DNA from: Citrobacter amalonaticus
Lineage (GTDB): Bacteria > Pseudomonadota > Gammaproteobacteria > Enterobacterales > Enterobacteriaceae
Assembly (NCBI RefSeq): GCF_002918555.1
Contig: NZ_PQMB01000003.1
Span: forward strand, 877,485 to 941,484
Direction: 5' to 3'
DNA length: 64,000 nucleotides
Numbering within the stretch: the stretch's first letter is position 1; each line of letters begins with the position of its first letter. Of the stretch, positions 17,864-26,576 are shown one piece after another. The notes under the pieces are model-generated. The model was not told the origin of the DNA. It worked only from the letters and a program-made list of their open reading frames with translations, and searched no databases. Both the position numbers and the translations under genes were made by a program.

Positions 17864-18232
17864 TTACTCGGTGGCGCATTCGTTCCAGGAATCGGAATGA
17901 ACGATGTAGCCGTCTTTGTAGCTCCAGGTGTTTTTTCCGTAACACAGCTCGATCTGCTCAAGGTGGCTGTGCTTCTCGTAAGAAGGAGCCTTTATGTCGT
18001 GCATAACCGGATTTATTTTTGGGGAATATTCGGAAAGAACTGCGGCGAAGTTATTATTCAGATTAACTTTTTTTCGCTCTGATAATGGCGCGGACTCCAG
18101 ACCATTACTGAAACCACCCGCAACCAGTAACTTCAGGGGAAGTTCGGTTTTCTTGTCTGCGCCATCCGTATGCAGGCCAGGCTTCAGATTAATAAGCGCC
18201 TTTGGCACTTCATTCAGGAAACTGTCAGCCAT
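17864..18232 (-). pseudogene. tssB/hcp chimera made by deletion
   Basis: A 122-codon open frame. Residues 1 to about 73 are the TssB (VipA) sheath N-terminus (MADSFLNEVPKALINL, KKTELPLKLLVAGGFSNG, VLSEYSPKIN). From about 74 on it is the C-terminus of Hcp (NPVMHDIKAPSYEKHSHLE, TWSYKDGYIVHSDSWNE). The junction lies at KIN-PVMHD, where both parents are similar, so short homology may have guided the deletion. The rest of tssB, and tssC, tssK, tssL and the 5' part of hcp, are lost. The product cannot form a sheath or a tube. Upstream GAGGG could serve as ribosome site. Confidence 0.85.
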
Positions 18233-19087
18233 CTCATCATCCCTCGGCTATCGCTGTGCACACTTTTCACACTACAGTTTTTTACACGCGATATTAGAAT
18301 AATGATCGGCACAAGATCAAATATACAGATCTTTAGTCCGCATTAAGAAAATCCTTAAGAATTTTTCACTATTTATTAATGATGAATAGCGCTGACATAC
18401 CAGTAAAATGAGCTACCAGTAATACATTAAGCAAACATTTATGTCGCACTAGTTAAAGCACACGGAAAGTTGTTAACAAAGCAATGTGAAATTGATTTAA
18501 ATCAATATTGAAATACTTAAAATACCCATGCATTTTCAAAGATAGGGTTTCAGATCGACAGAAGCTAAAAGGACACACCGGGAAAACTGAAAATCATGAC
18601 CTTACTTAATGTGAGAAACACCGTAATAATCATGGTGAAGGCATAAGAAACATCATCGGATTATGTCCCGATAAACAATATTTGAGTTACCGGGCCATTC
18701 GAACGCTCTCCGGTAAGGCGCTTAATCAGGAGGAAGCCTGGCTACTGCGCACCGGGGAGGGACGCATCTGCTTGTCCATCAGCCACAAGGTGTTTTTGCA
18801 GGACCGGCAGATTGACCAGGACAGAAGATTATCCCCCACGAACACAAACATCCTGACCACATTGCCACTACGCTGGGAGATACTGGCATGACCCAGCAGC
18901 GTTGCTGCCAGTATGGCGGAGCCGGTGCGAAGTAAGCGTAAACCGACATGAGTTCGTCAGCAATCATCCAGAAAAAGTGAAAACCGCATTTTAACTTCCT
19001 TTCGGAAATCGGTCTTTTAATACAATAGGCAGACGGGCAGCACTGGCTGCCCGACATTTTTTATTTCAGGACATGTTAAGGTCATCT
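18233..19087. other. Gene-poor stretch between T6SS remnant and the RQD-rich gene
   Basis: About 850 bp, AT-rich up to about 18550 and mixed after that. It should hold the promoter of the T6SS remnant and contains the FNR-type palindrome listed separately. Two frames, 18682-18891 (+, TTG start, 69 residues) and 18779-19057 (-, 92 residues), overlap each other and show no family features, so I do not call either. Nothing resembling the cadCBA, lysU or ghoST genes found here in E. coli is visible. Confidence 0.6.
18492..18505. promoter_or_regulatory. Perfect FNR-type box
   Basis: TTGATTTAAATCAA matches the FNR consensus TTGATNNNNATCAA at every defined base and sits inside a 16-bp perfect palindrome. 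It lies 260 bp before the T6SS remnant and 583 bp before the small secreted protein. A TAAAAT at 18518-18523 could be a plus-strand -10, but the target gene is uncertain. Confidence 0.6.
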
Positions 19088-19339
19088 ATGAAATCACATA
19101 TTGCTGTTTTTACCGGGCTTATTCTTCTCGCGGGCGGTTTGATAACAACGGCACAGGCCACAGAACAGGCTCATCAGCGTCGTGAAGCCCGGGATACACG
19201 CCAGGACACCCGTCAGGATGCTCGCCAGGAAAAACGCGAATGCGTGGTCGGGAACGATAAAAGTAACCATGAGTGTCGCCAGGACAAACGACAAAGTAAG
19301 CAGGATGGGCGTCAGGAAGCCAGAGATATCAAATACTGA
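19088..19339 (+). CDS. Small secreted Arg/Gln/Asp-repeat protein
   Basis: An 83-residue protein from ATG 19088 with AAGG 7 nt ahead; an ATG at 19073 in the same frame has poorer spacing. A clear signal peptide (MKSHIAVFTGLILLAGG to TAQA) is followed by 59 highly charged residues built from short RQD/RQE repeats (DTRQDTRQDARQEKR, then CRQDKRQSKQDGRQ). The two Cys (ECVV, HECR) could pair. I do not recognise a functional family. The protein should be periplasmic and largely helical or disordered. It lies alone, upstream of dcuS. Confidence 0.7.
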   Translation: MKSHIAVFTGLILLAGGLITTAQATEQAHQRREARDTRQDTRQDARQEKRECVVGNDKSNHECRQDKRQSKQDGRQEARDIKY

Positions 19340-19570
19340 TTTGGCCGCATCATAACAAGGCACGTTACATCCCTGCATCGTGCCTCTGTATCAGTACCGC
19401 GGGTTCATCGCCAATATCACTTCTCCACGCTTTTTTGACCAACGTGTAATTTAAACGGCTTCGGGATGACAAAGAAGGATGAATGAACACCCCGTCTATT
19501 GACCTGGTACCGTTGAATTACTCACCTCATCAGGGATAATAACTGCACGATGAATGACTTCAGGACCACT

Positions 19571-21202
19571 ATGAGACATTCCCTGCCCTGCCGCATGTTA
19601 CGTAAACGGCCGATGAAACTCGGTACGACGGTGATTCTGATGGTCAGCGCCGTACTGTTCTCGGTGCTGCTGGTGGTCCATCTGATTTACTTTTCACAGA
19701 TCAGTCATATGACGCGCAATGCGCTGGCGGATAAAGCTCTCGCGGTAGCGCGTACCCTGGCTGATTCCCCGGAAATACGCGAAGGTCTGCGTAAAAGCCC
19801 CAAAGAGAGCGACCTTCAGGCCATCGCCGAAGCCGTGCGTAAGCGCAACGATATGCTGTTTATCGTTATTACCGATATGCAGAGCCTGCGCTATTCCCAC
19901 CCGGAAGCCCAACGCATTGGTCAGCCCTTCAAAGGCGACGATATTTTGCTGGCGCTGCAAGGGCATGAAAACGTCGACATCAACCGCGGTTTTCTTGCCA
20001 AAGCGCTGCGAGTCTTCACTCCAGTCTACGATGAAAACCACAAACAGATTGGCGTGGTGGCGATAGGCCTGGAACTGAGCAGAGTCACGGAACAGATTAA
20101 CAATAGCCGCTGGAGCATCATCTGGTCGGTGCTGTTTGGCGTACTGGTTGGTCTGCTGGGCACCTGGGTGCTGGTAAAGGTGCTCAAGCGTATTCTGTTT
20201 GGCCTGGAACCTTATGAAATCTCCACCCTGTTTAAGCAACGGCAGGCCATGCTGCAATCCATCAAGGAAGGGGTAATTGCGGTTGACGATAGCGGTGAAG
20301 TGACGCTGATTAACCAGGCGGCGCAGGAGCTGCTCGATTATCATAAATCCCAGGATGATCCTCACCTTGCATCGCTCAGCCACGCCTGGTCGCAGGTGGT
20401 GGACCTGAGCAAAGTGCTCCGCGATGGCACGCCGCACAATGATGAAGAGATCACCGTTAAGAACCGGTTACTCTTAATCAATACCGTTCCGGTGCGCAGT
20501 AACGGTGAAATCATTGGCGCAATTTCGACTTTCAGAGATAAAACTGAAGTCCGCCAACTCATGCAACGATTAGACGGTATGGTGAACTATGCCGATTCAC
20601 TCCGTGAACGATCACACGAATTTATGAATAAATTACATGTGATTCTGGGATTGTTGCATCTGAAGAGTTATAAGCAACTTGAAGACTATATTATTAAGAC
20701 AGCAAATAACTATCAGGAAGAGATTGGTTCTCTGTTGGGCAAAATAAAGTCACCGGTGATCGCCGGTTTTTTACTCAGTAAGATTAATCGCACCTCTGAT
20801 TCCGGGCACCGTTTAATCATCAGCAATGAAAGCCAGTTGCCGGACAGCACGAATGAAGAACAAGTCACGGCATTGATTACGGTACTGGGAAATTTGATTG
20901 AAAACGCGCTGGATGCGCTGGGGCCACAACCGGGCGGCGAGATCAGTGTATCCTTACATTACCGCCACGGCTGGCTCCATTGTGAAGTAAATGATGATGG
21001 TCCGGGAATCGAGGCAGAGCAGATTGAGCACATCTTTGAGAAAGGCGTCTCGTCAAAGGGAACCGAACGAGGCGTGGGTTTAGCCCTTGTAAAACAACAG
21101 GTTGAAAGTCTTGGCGGCACTATTTTCGTGGAATCCGAACCTGGGATTTTCACACAATTTTTCGTACAGTTACCCTGGGATGGGGAGAGGGCCAGAATAT
21201 GA
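19571..21202 (+). CDS. dcuS: DcuS, C4-dicarboxylate sensor histidine kinase
   Basis: 543 residues from ATG 19571 (MRHSLPCRMLRKRP), the E. coli start; an ATG at 19550 would add 7 residues. The first membrane segment is at about 20-42, followed by a periplasmic PAS ligand domain (about 43-180, with RYSHPEAQRIGQPF), a second membrane segment (about 182-203) and a cytoplasmic PAS domain. The kinase domain has phospho-His in RSHEFMNKLHVILGLLHL, an N box (LIENALDAL) and G boxes (DDGPGI, GVGLALV). It senses fumarate and other C4-dicarboxylates and phosphorylates DcuR. The stop overlaps dcuR by 4 bp. Confidence 0.97.
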   Translation: MRHSLPCRMLRKRPMKLGTTVILMVSAVLFSVLLVVHLIYFSQISHMTRNALADKALAVARTLADSPEIREGLRKSPKESDLQAIAEAVRKRNDMLFIVITDMQSLRYSHPEAQRIGQPFKGDDILLALQGHENVDINRGFLAKALRVFTPVYDENHKQIGVVAIGLELSRVTEQINNSRWSIIWSVLFGVLVGLLGTWVLVKVLKRILFGLEPYEISTLFKQRQAMLQSIKEGVIAVDDSGEVTLINQAAQELLDYHKSQDDPHLASLSHAWSQVVDLSKVLRDGTPHNDEEITVKNRLLLINTVPVRSNGEIIGAISTFRDKTEVRQLMQRLDGMVNYADSLRERSHEFMNKLHVILGLLHLKSYKQLEDYIIKTANNYQEEIGSLLGKIKSPVIAGFLLSKINRTSDSGHRLIISNESQLPDSTNEEQVTALITVLGNLIENALDALGPQPGGEISVSLHYRHGWLHCEVNDDGPGIEAEQIEHIFEKGVSSKGTERGVGLALVKQQVESLGGTIFVESEPGIFTQFFVQLPWDGERARI

Positions 21203-21918
21203 TCAATGTCTTAATTATCGATGACGACGCAATGGTCGCAGAGCTTAACCGCCGCTACGTTGCCCAGATCCCTGGTTTTCAATGCTGCGGCACTGCCTCT
21301 ACGCTGGAAAAAGCCAAAGAGATTATTTTTGACAGTGAAATCCATATCGATCTGATTTTGCTTGATATTTATATGCAAAAAGAGAACGGGCTGGATCTGC
21401 TGCCGCTGCTGCACGCCGCAGGATGCAAAAGCGATGTCATTGTGATCTCTTCTGCCGCCGATGCACCAACCATTAAAGATTCACTCCACTATGGCGTGGT
21501 CGATTATCTGATCAAACCTTTTCAGGCCTCACGCTTTGAAGAGGCGCTCAATGGATGGCTGCAAAAGAAAACGGAGATGGATAAACACCAGTATTATGAA
21601 CAGTCTGAACTCGATCAGTTAATTCATGGCAACGCGTCGAATGAGCAGGATACTCGCCGTCTGCCGAAAGGGTTAACACCGCAAACGCTGCGTACCCTGT
21701 GCCAATGGATAGACGCTCATCAGGACTATGAATTCTCCACCGACGAACTGGCTAATGCCGTAAATATCTCCCGCGTCTCCTGCCGCAAATATCTTATCTG
21801 GCTGGTCAATTGTCACATTCTCTTCACCAGCATCCATTATGGCGTCACCGGCCGTCCGGTTTATCGCTACCGTATTCAGGCAGAACATTATTCTTTACTT
21901 AAGCAATATTGTCAGTAG
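21199..21918 (+). CDS. dcuR: DcuR, C4-dicarboxylate response regulator
   Basis: A 239-residue CitB-type regulator. The receiver domain has the acidic pocket IIDDD and phospho-acceptor Asp56 in LLDIYM, with Lys in YLIKPF. The C-terminal helix-turn-helix covers about 180-225 (STDELANAVNISRVSCRKYL). It overlaps dcuS (ATGA), so the pair is co-translated. In E. coli it activates dcuB-fumB and frdABCD under anaerobic conditions with C4-dicarboxylates. The dcuB-fumB pair lies directly downstream here. Confidence 0.97.
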   Translation: MINVLIIDDDAMVAELNRRYVAQIPGFQCCGTASTLEKAKEIIFDSEIHIDLILLDIYMQKENGLDLLPLLHAAGCKSDVIVISSAADAPTIKDSLHYGVVDYLIKPFQASRFEEALNGWLQKKTEMDKHQYYEQSELDQLIHGNASNEQDTRRLPKGLTPQTLRTLCQWIDAHQDYEFSTDELANAVNISRVSCRKYLIWLVNCHILFTSIHYGVTGRPVYRYRIQAEHYSLLKQYCQ

Positions 21919-22470
21919 AAAATAAAATTCGCACAAATTATTTCGTTATATGTTGATAACAATTATCACAATAATGAAAAATAAAAAGAATAAGGATTAC
22001 ATCTGCAAAATAGAGAATTTGTGCCAGATCAAATATAATCAAAAATATGATTTAGTTTCTTTCTTTATTATCGCTTTACGTCACATTGTTTTTAATTTCA
22101 AAAACGGTAACAAAAGTTAATAAAGTATTATGTAGCTCGCATAATGTGTATTTTTACTCATAAAGGAGTAGTCTGAAATACAGCAGACACTTAATAAAAA
22201 CAAAGATGACACCCTTTTGTGAGCAGACGCTATGTTGTTATATTTCAGCAACATAAGATGATAAAAGATAACCAACCTCTGTTCCATCTTAAAACCTGCC
22301 CATCGCCGGGGAGTTTTACTCCCTGAAAACTCTGAACCGATGTTTAGATATTAATCACAAACACAGGTAAAGCGAGTATTTAGTCAGGCTCTGAGCCACT
22401 TCACAAAAAACAGAACATGACTGTGATCAATTTATCAAAATTTAAACGGATTTATCGCGAGGGTAAATAA
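21919..22470 (+). promoter_or_regulatory. dcuB upstream control region (552 bp)
   Basis: A long AT-rich region before dcuB with no coding capacity. Visible elements are a TGATAA-CAA-TTATCA palindrome (21954-21968), a partial FNR-like site TTGTGCCAGATCAA (22019-22032, 8 of 10 defined bases) and a partial CRP-like site TGTGATCAATTTATCA (22422-22437, second half weak). E. coli dcuB is controlled by FNR, CRP, NarL and DcuR, which would need such a region. None of these sites is certain. Confidence 0.4.
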
Positions 22471-23811
22471 ATGCTATTTAGTATACAACTTCTCATAATA
22501 TTAATATGTCTGTTCTATGGGGCCAAAAAGGGCGGTATCGCGCTGGGTTTGTTAGGCGGTATCGGCCTGGTCATTCTGGTCTTCGTTTTCAACCTCCAGC
22601 CGGGTAAACCTCCCGTTGACGTCATGCTGGTGATCATCGCCGTGGTCGCCGCCTCCGCCACGCTACAAGCCTCTGGCGGCCTTGACGTTATGTTGCAGAT
22701 TGCAGAGAAACTGCTGCGCCGCAACCCCAAATATGTCTCTATTGTGGCACCGTTCGTCACCTGTACCCTGACAATTCTGTGCGGTACCGGTCATGTGGTC
22801 TACACCATTCTGCCTATCATCTATGACGTGGCGATTAAGAACAACATTCGCCCGGAACGTCCGATGGCGGCGAGTTCTATCGGCGCACAGATGGGGATCA
22901 TCGCCAGCCCGGTTTCCGTTGCCGTGGTATCGCTGGTCGCCATGCTGGGGAACATCACCTTTGAAGGCAAACATCTGGAATTCCTCGACCTGCTCTCTAT
23001 CACCATCCCGTCGACACTGTTAGGTATCCTGGCGATCGGTATTTTCAGCTGGTTCCGCGGTAAAGATCTGGATAAAGACGAAGAGTTCCAGAAGTTCATC
23101 TCCGTCCCGGAAAACCATCACTATGTGTATGGCGATACGGCTACGCTGCTGGATAAAAAACTGCCGAAGAGCAACTGGCTGGCAATGTGGATTTTCCTCG
23201 CTGCCATTGCTGTCGTCGCCTTGCTGGGCGCCTTCTCTGAGCTGCGTCCTTCCTTTGGCGGCAAAGCGCTGTCAATGGTACTGGTTATCCAGATGTTCAT
23301 GCTGCTGACCGGTGCGCTGATTATTATCCTGACGAAGACCAATCCCGCTTCAATCTCTAAAAACGAAGTCTTCCGTTCCGGTATGATCGCGATTGTGGCG
23401 GTGTACGGTATTGCCTGGATGGCGGAAACGATGTTCGGCGCGCACATGGCGGAAATCGAAGGTGTGCTGGGCAATATGGTGAAAGAGTATCCCTGGGCCT
23501 ATGCGATTGTGCTGCTGCTGGTTTCCAAGTTTGTAAACTCCCAGGCAGCGGCGCTGGCGGCGATTGTTCCGGTCGCACTGGCTATCGGCGTGGATCCGGC
23601 TTACATCGTAGCCTCAGCACCGGCGTGCTACGGTTACTACATTCTGCCGACCTACCCGAGCGATCTGGCTGCCATCCAGTTTGACCGTTCCGGCACCACC
23701 CGCATTGGCCGCTTCGTCATTAACCACAGCTTCATTCTGCCAGGCTTAATTGGCGTGAGCGTGTCCTGCGTATTTGGTTGGATCTTCGCCGCAATGTACG
23801 GATTCCTGTAA
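22471..23811 (+). CDS. dcuB: DcuB, anaerobic fumarate/succinate antiporter
   Basis: A 446-residue, very hydrophobic protein of the Dcu family with 10-12 predicted membrane segments (opening [19 protein letters not shown]) and the [18 protein letters not shown] region. It exchanges external fumarate for succinate during fumarate respiration. In E. coli it also acts as co-sensor with DcuS. ATG 22471 has GAGGG upstream. It is followed 61 bp later by fumB, so the two likely share transcripts. Confidence 0.96.
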   Translation: MLFSIQLLIILICLFYGAKKGGIALGLLGGIGLVILVFVFNLQPGKPPVDVMLVIIAVVAASATLQASGGLDVMLQIAEKLLRRNPKYVSIVAPFVTCTLTILCGTGHVVYTILPIIYDVAIKNNIRPERPMAASSIGAQMGIIASPVSVAVVSLVAMLGNITFEGKHLEFLDLLSITIPSTLLGILAIGIFSWFRGKDLDKDEEFQKFISVPENHHYVYGDTATLLDKKLPKSNWLAMWIFLAAIAVVALLGAFSELRPSFGGKALSMVLVIQMFMLLTGALIIILTKTNPASISKNEVFRSGMIAIVAVYGIAWMAETMFGAHMAEIEGVLGNMVKEYPWAYAIVLLLVSKFVNSQAAALAAIVPVALAIGVDPAYIVASAPACYGYYILPTYPSDLAAIQFDRSGTTRIGRFVINHSFILPGLIGVSVSCVFGWIFAAMYGFL

Positions 23812-23872
23812 TTGCACCTCGCGTGTCGCCCGTCAACGGCGGCACGCGATATTAAAATAAGGCTGGAAGCAT

Positions 23873-25519
23873 ATGTCGAATAAACCATTCATCTATCAGG
23901 CGCCTTTCCCGATGGGGGAAGACAAAGCAGAGTATTACCTGCTGACCTCCGATTACGTCAGCGTGGGTGACTTTGAAGGAGAATCCATTCTTAAGGTCGA
24001 GCCAGAAGCCCTGACATTACTGGCGCAGCAAACCTTTCACGACGCCTCCTTCATGCTCCGCACCGAACATCAGCAACAAGTCGCCTCCATTCTCCATGAC
24101 CCTGAAGCCAGCGAAAACGATAAATACGTGGCGCTGCAATTCCTGCGCAACTCCGAAATCGCGGCCAAAGGCGTGCTGCCAACCTGCCAGGATACCGGCA
24201 CGGCGATTATTGTGGGTAAAAAAGGTCAGCGCGTCTGGACCGGCGGCGGCGATGAAGCCGCACTCTCCAAAGGTGTCTACAATACCTACATTGAAGACAA
24301 CCTGCGTTACTCCCAGAACGCCGCACTGGATATGTACAAAGAGGTCAATACCGGTACTAACCTGCCAGCGCAAATCGATCTCTATACCGTTGACGGTGAC
24401 GAGTACAAATTCCTCTGCGTGGTAAAAGGTGGCGGCTCAGCCAACAAAACCTACCTGTATCAGGAAACCAAAGCGCTGCTCACCCCCGGTAAGTTGAAAA
24501 ACTTCCTCGTTGAGAAGATGCGCACCCTGGGTACCGCAGCCTGTCCGCCGTACCATATCGCGTTTGTGATTGGTGGTACTTCCGCAGAGAGCACGCTGAA
24601 AACCGTGAAGCTCGCCAGCACGCACTACTACGACGGTCTGCCCACTGAAGGCAACGAACACGGCCAGGCGTTTCGCGATGTGCAGCTGGAACAGGAACTG
24701 CTGGAAGAAGCGCAGAAGCTCGGCCTCGGCGCACAGTTCGGCGGCAAATATTTTGCCCATGACGTTCGCGTGATCCGTCTGCCGCGTCACGGCGCTTCCT
24801 GCCCGGTAGGAATGGGCGTCTCCTGCTCCGCTGACCGTAACATCAAAGCCAAAATCAACCGTGAAGGGATCTGGATCGAAAAACTGGAGCATAACCCGGC
24901 ACAGTACATCCCGGAATCCCTGCGTCAGGCAGGTGAAGGCGAAGTGGTTAAGGTTGACCTTAACCGTCCAATGAAAGAGATCCTCGCCCAGCTTTCACAG
25001 TATCCTGTCTCTACCCGCCTGTCGCTGAGCGGCACCATCATCGTTGGGCGCGATATCGCTCACGCGAAGCTGAAAGAGCGTATCGAGTCCGGGGAAGGCC
25101 TGCCACAGTACGTGAAAGATCATCCAATCTACTACGCGGGTCCGGCAAAAACGCCGGCAGGCTATGCCTCCGGCTCGTTAGGCCCAACGACCGCAGGCCG
25201 TATGGACTCCTACGTTGATCTGTTGCAGTCCCACGGCGGCAGCATGATCATGCTGGCAAAAGGTAACCGTAGCCAGCAGGTGACCGACGCCTGCCATAAA
25301 CACGGGGGCTTTTACCTGGGCAGCATCGGCGGTCCGGCTGCGGTTCTGGCGCAAGAGAGTATTAAGCATCTGGAGTGCGTTGAATATCCTGAACTGGGTA
25401 TGGAAGCTATCTGGAAAATCGAAGTGGAAGACTTCCCGGCGTTTATCCTGGTCGATGACAAAGGCAACGATTTCTTCCAGCAGATTGTAAGCAAGCAGTG
25501 CGCTAACTGCGCGAAATAA
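23873..25519 (+). CDS. fumB: FumB, class I anaerobic fumarase
   Basis: A 548-residue iron-sulfur fumarate hydratase. Cys residues expected to bind the 4Fe-4S cluster lie in [18 protein letters not shown] and [11 protein letters not shown]. The C-terminal beta domain ends QCANCAK. It interconverts malate and fumarate, anaerobically feeding fumarate to respiration. Following dcuB supports FumB rather than FumA. A GGAAG ribosome site precedes ATG 23873. Confidence 0.96.
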   Translation: MSNKPFIYQAPFPMGEDKAEYYLLTSDYVSVGDFEGESILKVEPEALTLLAQQTFHDASFMLRTEHQQQVASILHDPEASENDKYVALQFLRNSEIAAKGVLPTCQDTGTAIIVGKKGQRVWTGGGDEAALSKGVYNTYIEDNLRYSQNAALDMYKEVNTGTNLPAQIDLYTVDGDEYKFLCVVKGGGSANKTYLYQETKALLTPGKLKNFLVEKMRTLGTAACPPYHIAFVIGGTSAESTLKTVKLASTHYYDGLPTEGNEHGQAFRDVQLEQELLEEAQKLGLGAQFGGKYFAHDVRVIRLPRHGASCPVGMGVSCSADRNIKAKINREGIWIEKLEHNPAQYIPESLRQAGEGEVVKVDLNRPMKEILAQLSQYPVSTRLSLSGTIIVGRDIAHAKLKERIESGEGLPQYVKDHPIYYAGPAKTPAGYASGSLGPTTAGRMDSYVDLLQSHGGSMIMLAKGNRSQQVTDACHKHGGFYLGSIGGPAAVLAQESIKHLECVEYPELGMEAIWKIEVEDFPAFILVDDKGNDFFQQIVSKQCANCAK

Positions 25520-25533
25520 CCTATCCGGCCCGG

Positions 25534-25571
25534 CGCAGGACTGACACCAGAATGTTGGGGTCAGTCCTGCG
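25534..25571 (+). terminator. Stem-loop after fumB
   Basis: CGCAGGACTGAC and GTCAGTCCTGCG form a perfect 12-bp stem with a 14-nt loop, 15 bp after the fumB stop. There is no T tract, so it may be a transcript-end stabiliser or a Rho-linked stop rather than a classic terminator. Confidence 0.6.
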
Positions 25572-25663
25572 ATCCCCCCGGGCCACTTTCTCCCCAATAA
25601 CAGGCATTGAAATTTTATCCGCTGCGGTAAATAGTAACCTTTTCCCTTACTTGCGAAATCACG

Positions 25664-26293
25664 ATGATCCGCACACTGAGTCCCCTGCAACTGAACGTTG
25701 GCGCGCTGCTGCTGACCCTTATCCTGATTTACACCGGCATTTTTGCGGGTGAGAAAATCACCTGGCTGATGGAAGTCACACCGGTCATCATTGTGGTGCC
25801 GCTGTTGCTGTCCACCGCAAAGCGTTACCCGCTGACGCCCCTGCTTTATACGCTTATTTTCTTCCACGCCATCATCCTGATGGTTGGCGGAATGTACACC
25901 TATGCCAAAGTCCCCATCGGTTTCGAGGTTCAGGAGTGGCTGGATCTGAGCCGCAATCCGTACGACAAGCTGGGACACTTCTTTCAGGGGCTGGTTCCGG
26001 CGTTAACCGCGCGTGAGATCCTCGTGCGTGGGCAAATTGTCCGCGGGCGTAAAATGCTGGCGTTCCTGGTCTGCTGCGTGGCGCTGGCGATTAGCGCGAC
26101 CTATGAGCTGATCGAGTGGTGGGCGGCGCTGGCGATGGGCCAGGGGGCGGACGATTTTCTCGGCACCCAGGGCGATCCATGGGATACCCAGTCGGATATG
26201 TTTTGCGCCCTGCTCGGGGCGTTAACGACGGTGATTTTGCTGGCGGGTTGGCACTGCCGACAGCTGAAACGCTATCAGTTGATTGCCGGATAA
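25664..26293 (+). CDS. yjdF: YjdF, inner-membrane protein (DUF2238)
   Basis: A 209-residue protein with about six membrane helices and the motifs YDKLGHFFQGLVPAL and ATYELIEWW typical of the YjdF/DUF2238 family. Charged residues in these membrane-adjacent motifs (DKLGH, YELIEW) hint at a catalytic or binding role, but no function is established. It lies between fumB and the mel genes as in E. coli. The ribosome site is weak. The stop codon lies inside a REP-like palindrome. Confidence 0.9.
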   Translation: MIRTLSPLQLNVGALLLTLILIYTGIFAGEKITWLMEVTPVIIVVPLLLSTAKRYPLTPLLYTLIFFHAIILMVGGMYTYAKVPIGFEVQEWLDLSRNPYDKLGHFFQGLVPALTAREILVRGQIVRGRKMLAFLVCCVALAISATYELIEWWAALAMGQGADDFLGTQGDPWDTQSDMFCALLGALTTVILLAGWHCRQLKRYQLIAG

Positions 26294-26315
26294 GCATCAA
26301 CGCCATCCGGCAATC
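26281..26315. repeat. REP-type palindrome between yjdF and the mel operon
   Basis: GATTGCCGGAT and ATCCGGCAATC form a perfect 11-bp inverted repeat over the yjdF stop. It faces two convergent transcription units and probably protects both transcript ends. Confidence 0.75.
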
Positions 26316-26319
26316 TGCA

Positions 26320-26574
26320 CTACCCTCTGCGGTACTTGATAACCAGAATCGGCAAGGCGAACACCAGCGTCAGGAAGTTCGCCATGCTGACTGCCGCATC
26401 CTCAATCAACAAACCGTAAATAAGCCACATCACCAGCCCGCAGACAAACATCACGTACATCAGGCCAGAAATACCCTGCGTGTTGCGGGTGGTGATCACC
26501 TTAATCGCCTGCGGCAAAAAAGAGAGCGTGGTCAGCGTTGCCGCCAGATAGCCAATCAGCGAAACCCATTCCAT
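26320..26574 (-). CDS. SemiSWEET sugar transporter (PQ-loop)
   Basis: An 84-residue protein with three membrane helices and the PQ-loop motif TTLSFLPQAIKVI, followed by RNTQGISGLMYVMF and ANFLTLVFALPIL. This is the SemiSWEET layout, in which a dimer forms the sugar path. It starts 2 bp after the melB stop with AAAGGCG in the melB tail as ribosome site, so it is the third gene of the mel operon. E. coli K-12 has no such gene here. It could move the glucose or galactose released by MelA, but no substrate can be read from sequence. Confidence 0.85.
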   Translation of the reverse strand: MEWVSLIGYLAATLTTLSFLPQAIKVITTRNTQGISGLMYVMFVCGLVMWLIYGLLIEDAAVSMANFLTLVFALPILVIKYRRG

Positions 26575-26576
26575 GA

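Larger units (their letters stand above)
3389..18232 (-). other. Decayed type VI secretion locus (region)
   Basis: Nine open frames plus one gene scrap, all on the minus strand, in the order tssB'-'hcp, clpV remnant, vgrG, tli3, tle3, vgrG-tail scar, tli3, tle3, PAAR, unknown membrane protein, tssM. This is the backbone order of the enterobacterial i2-type clusters (tssB-C-K-L-hcp-clpV-vgrG-effectors-PAAR-tssM-tssA/F/G/J/E) with the sheath, baseplate and most membrane-complex genes missing. The locus lies between tRNA-Phe and the dcuS region, replacing the E. coli cad/lysU/ghoST segment. It cannot build a secretion machine alone. Confidence 0.85.

Noticed and set aside
18682..19057. Two overlapping frames (69 codons on +, 92 codons on -) in the gene-poor stretch
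   Set aside because: They overlap in opposite directions, one needs a TTG start, neither has a convincing ribosome site, and their residue make-up is not protein-like.
3191..19500. An integrative island with attL/attR at tRNA-Phe
   Set aside because: The location is suggestive, but there is no integrase gene and I could not find a second copy of the tRNA 3' end before dcuS.
22422..22437. TGTGATCAATTTATCA as a firm CRP or FNR site for dcuB
   Set aside because: Only one half matches CRP, the spacing is wrong for FNR, and it lies just 34 bp before the start codon. It is mentioned only as a weak element.
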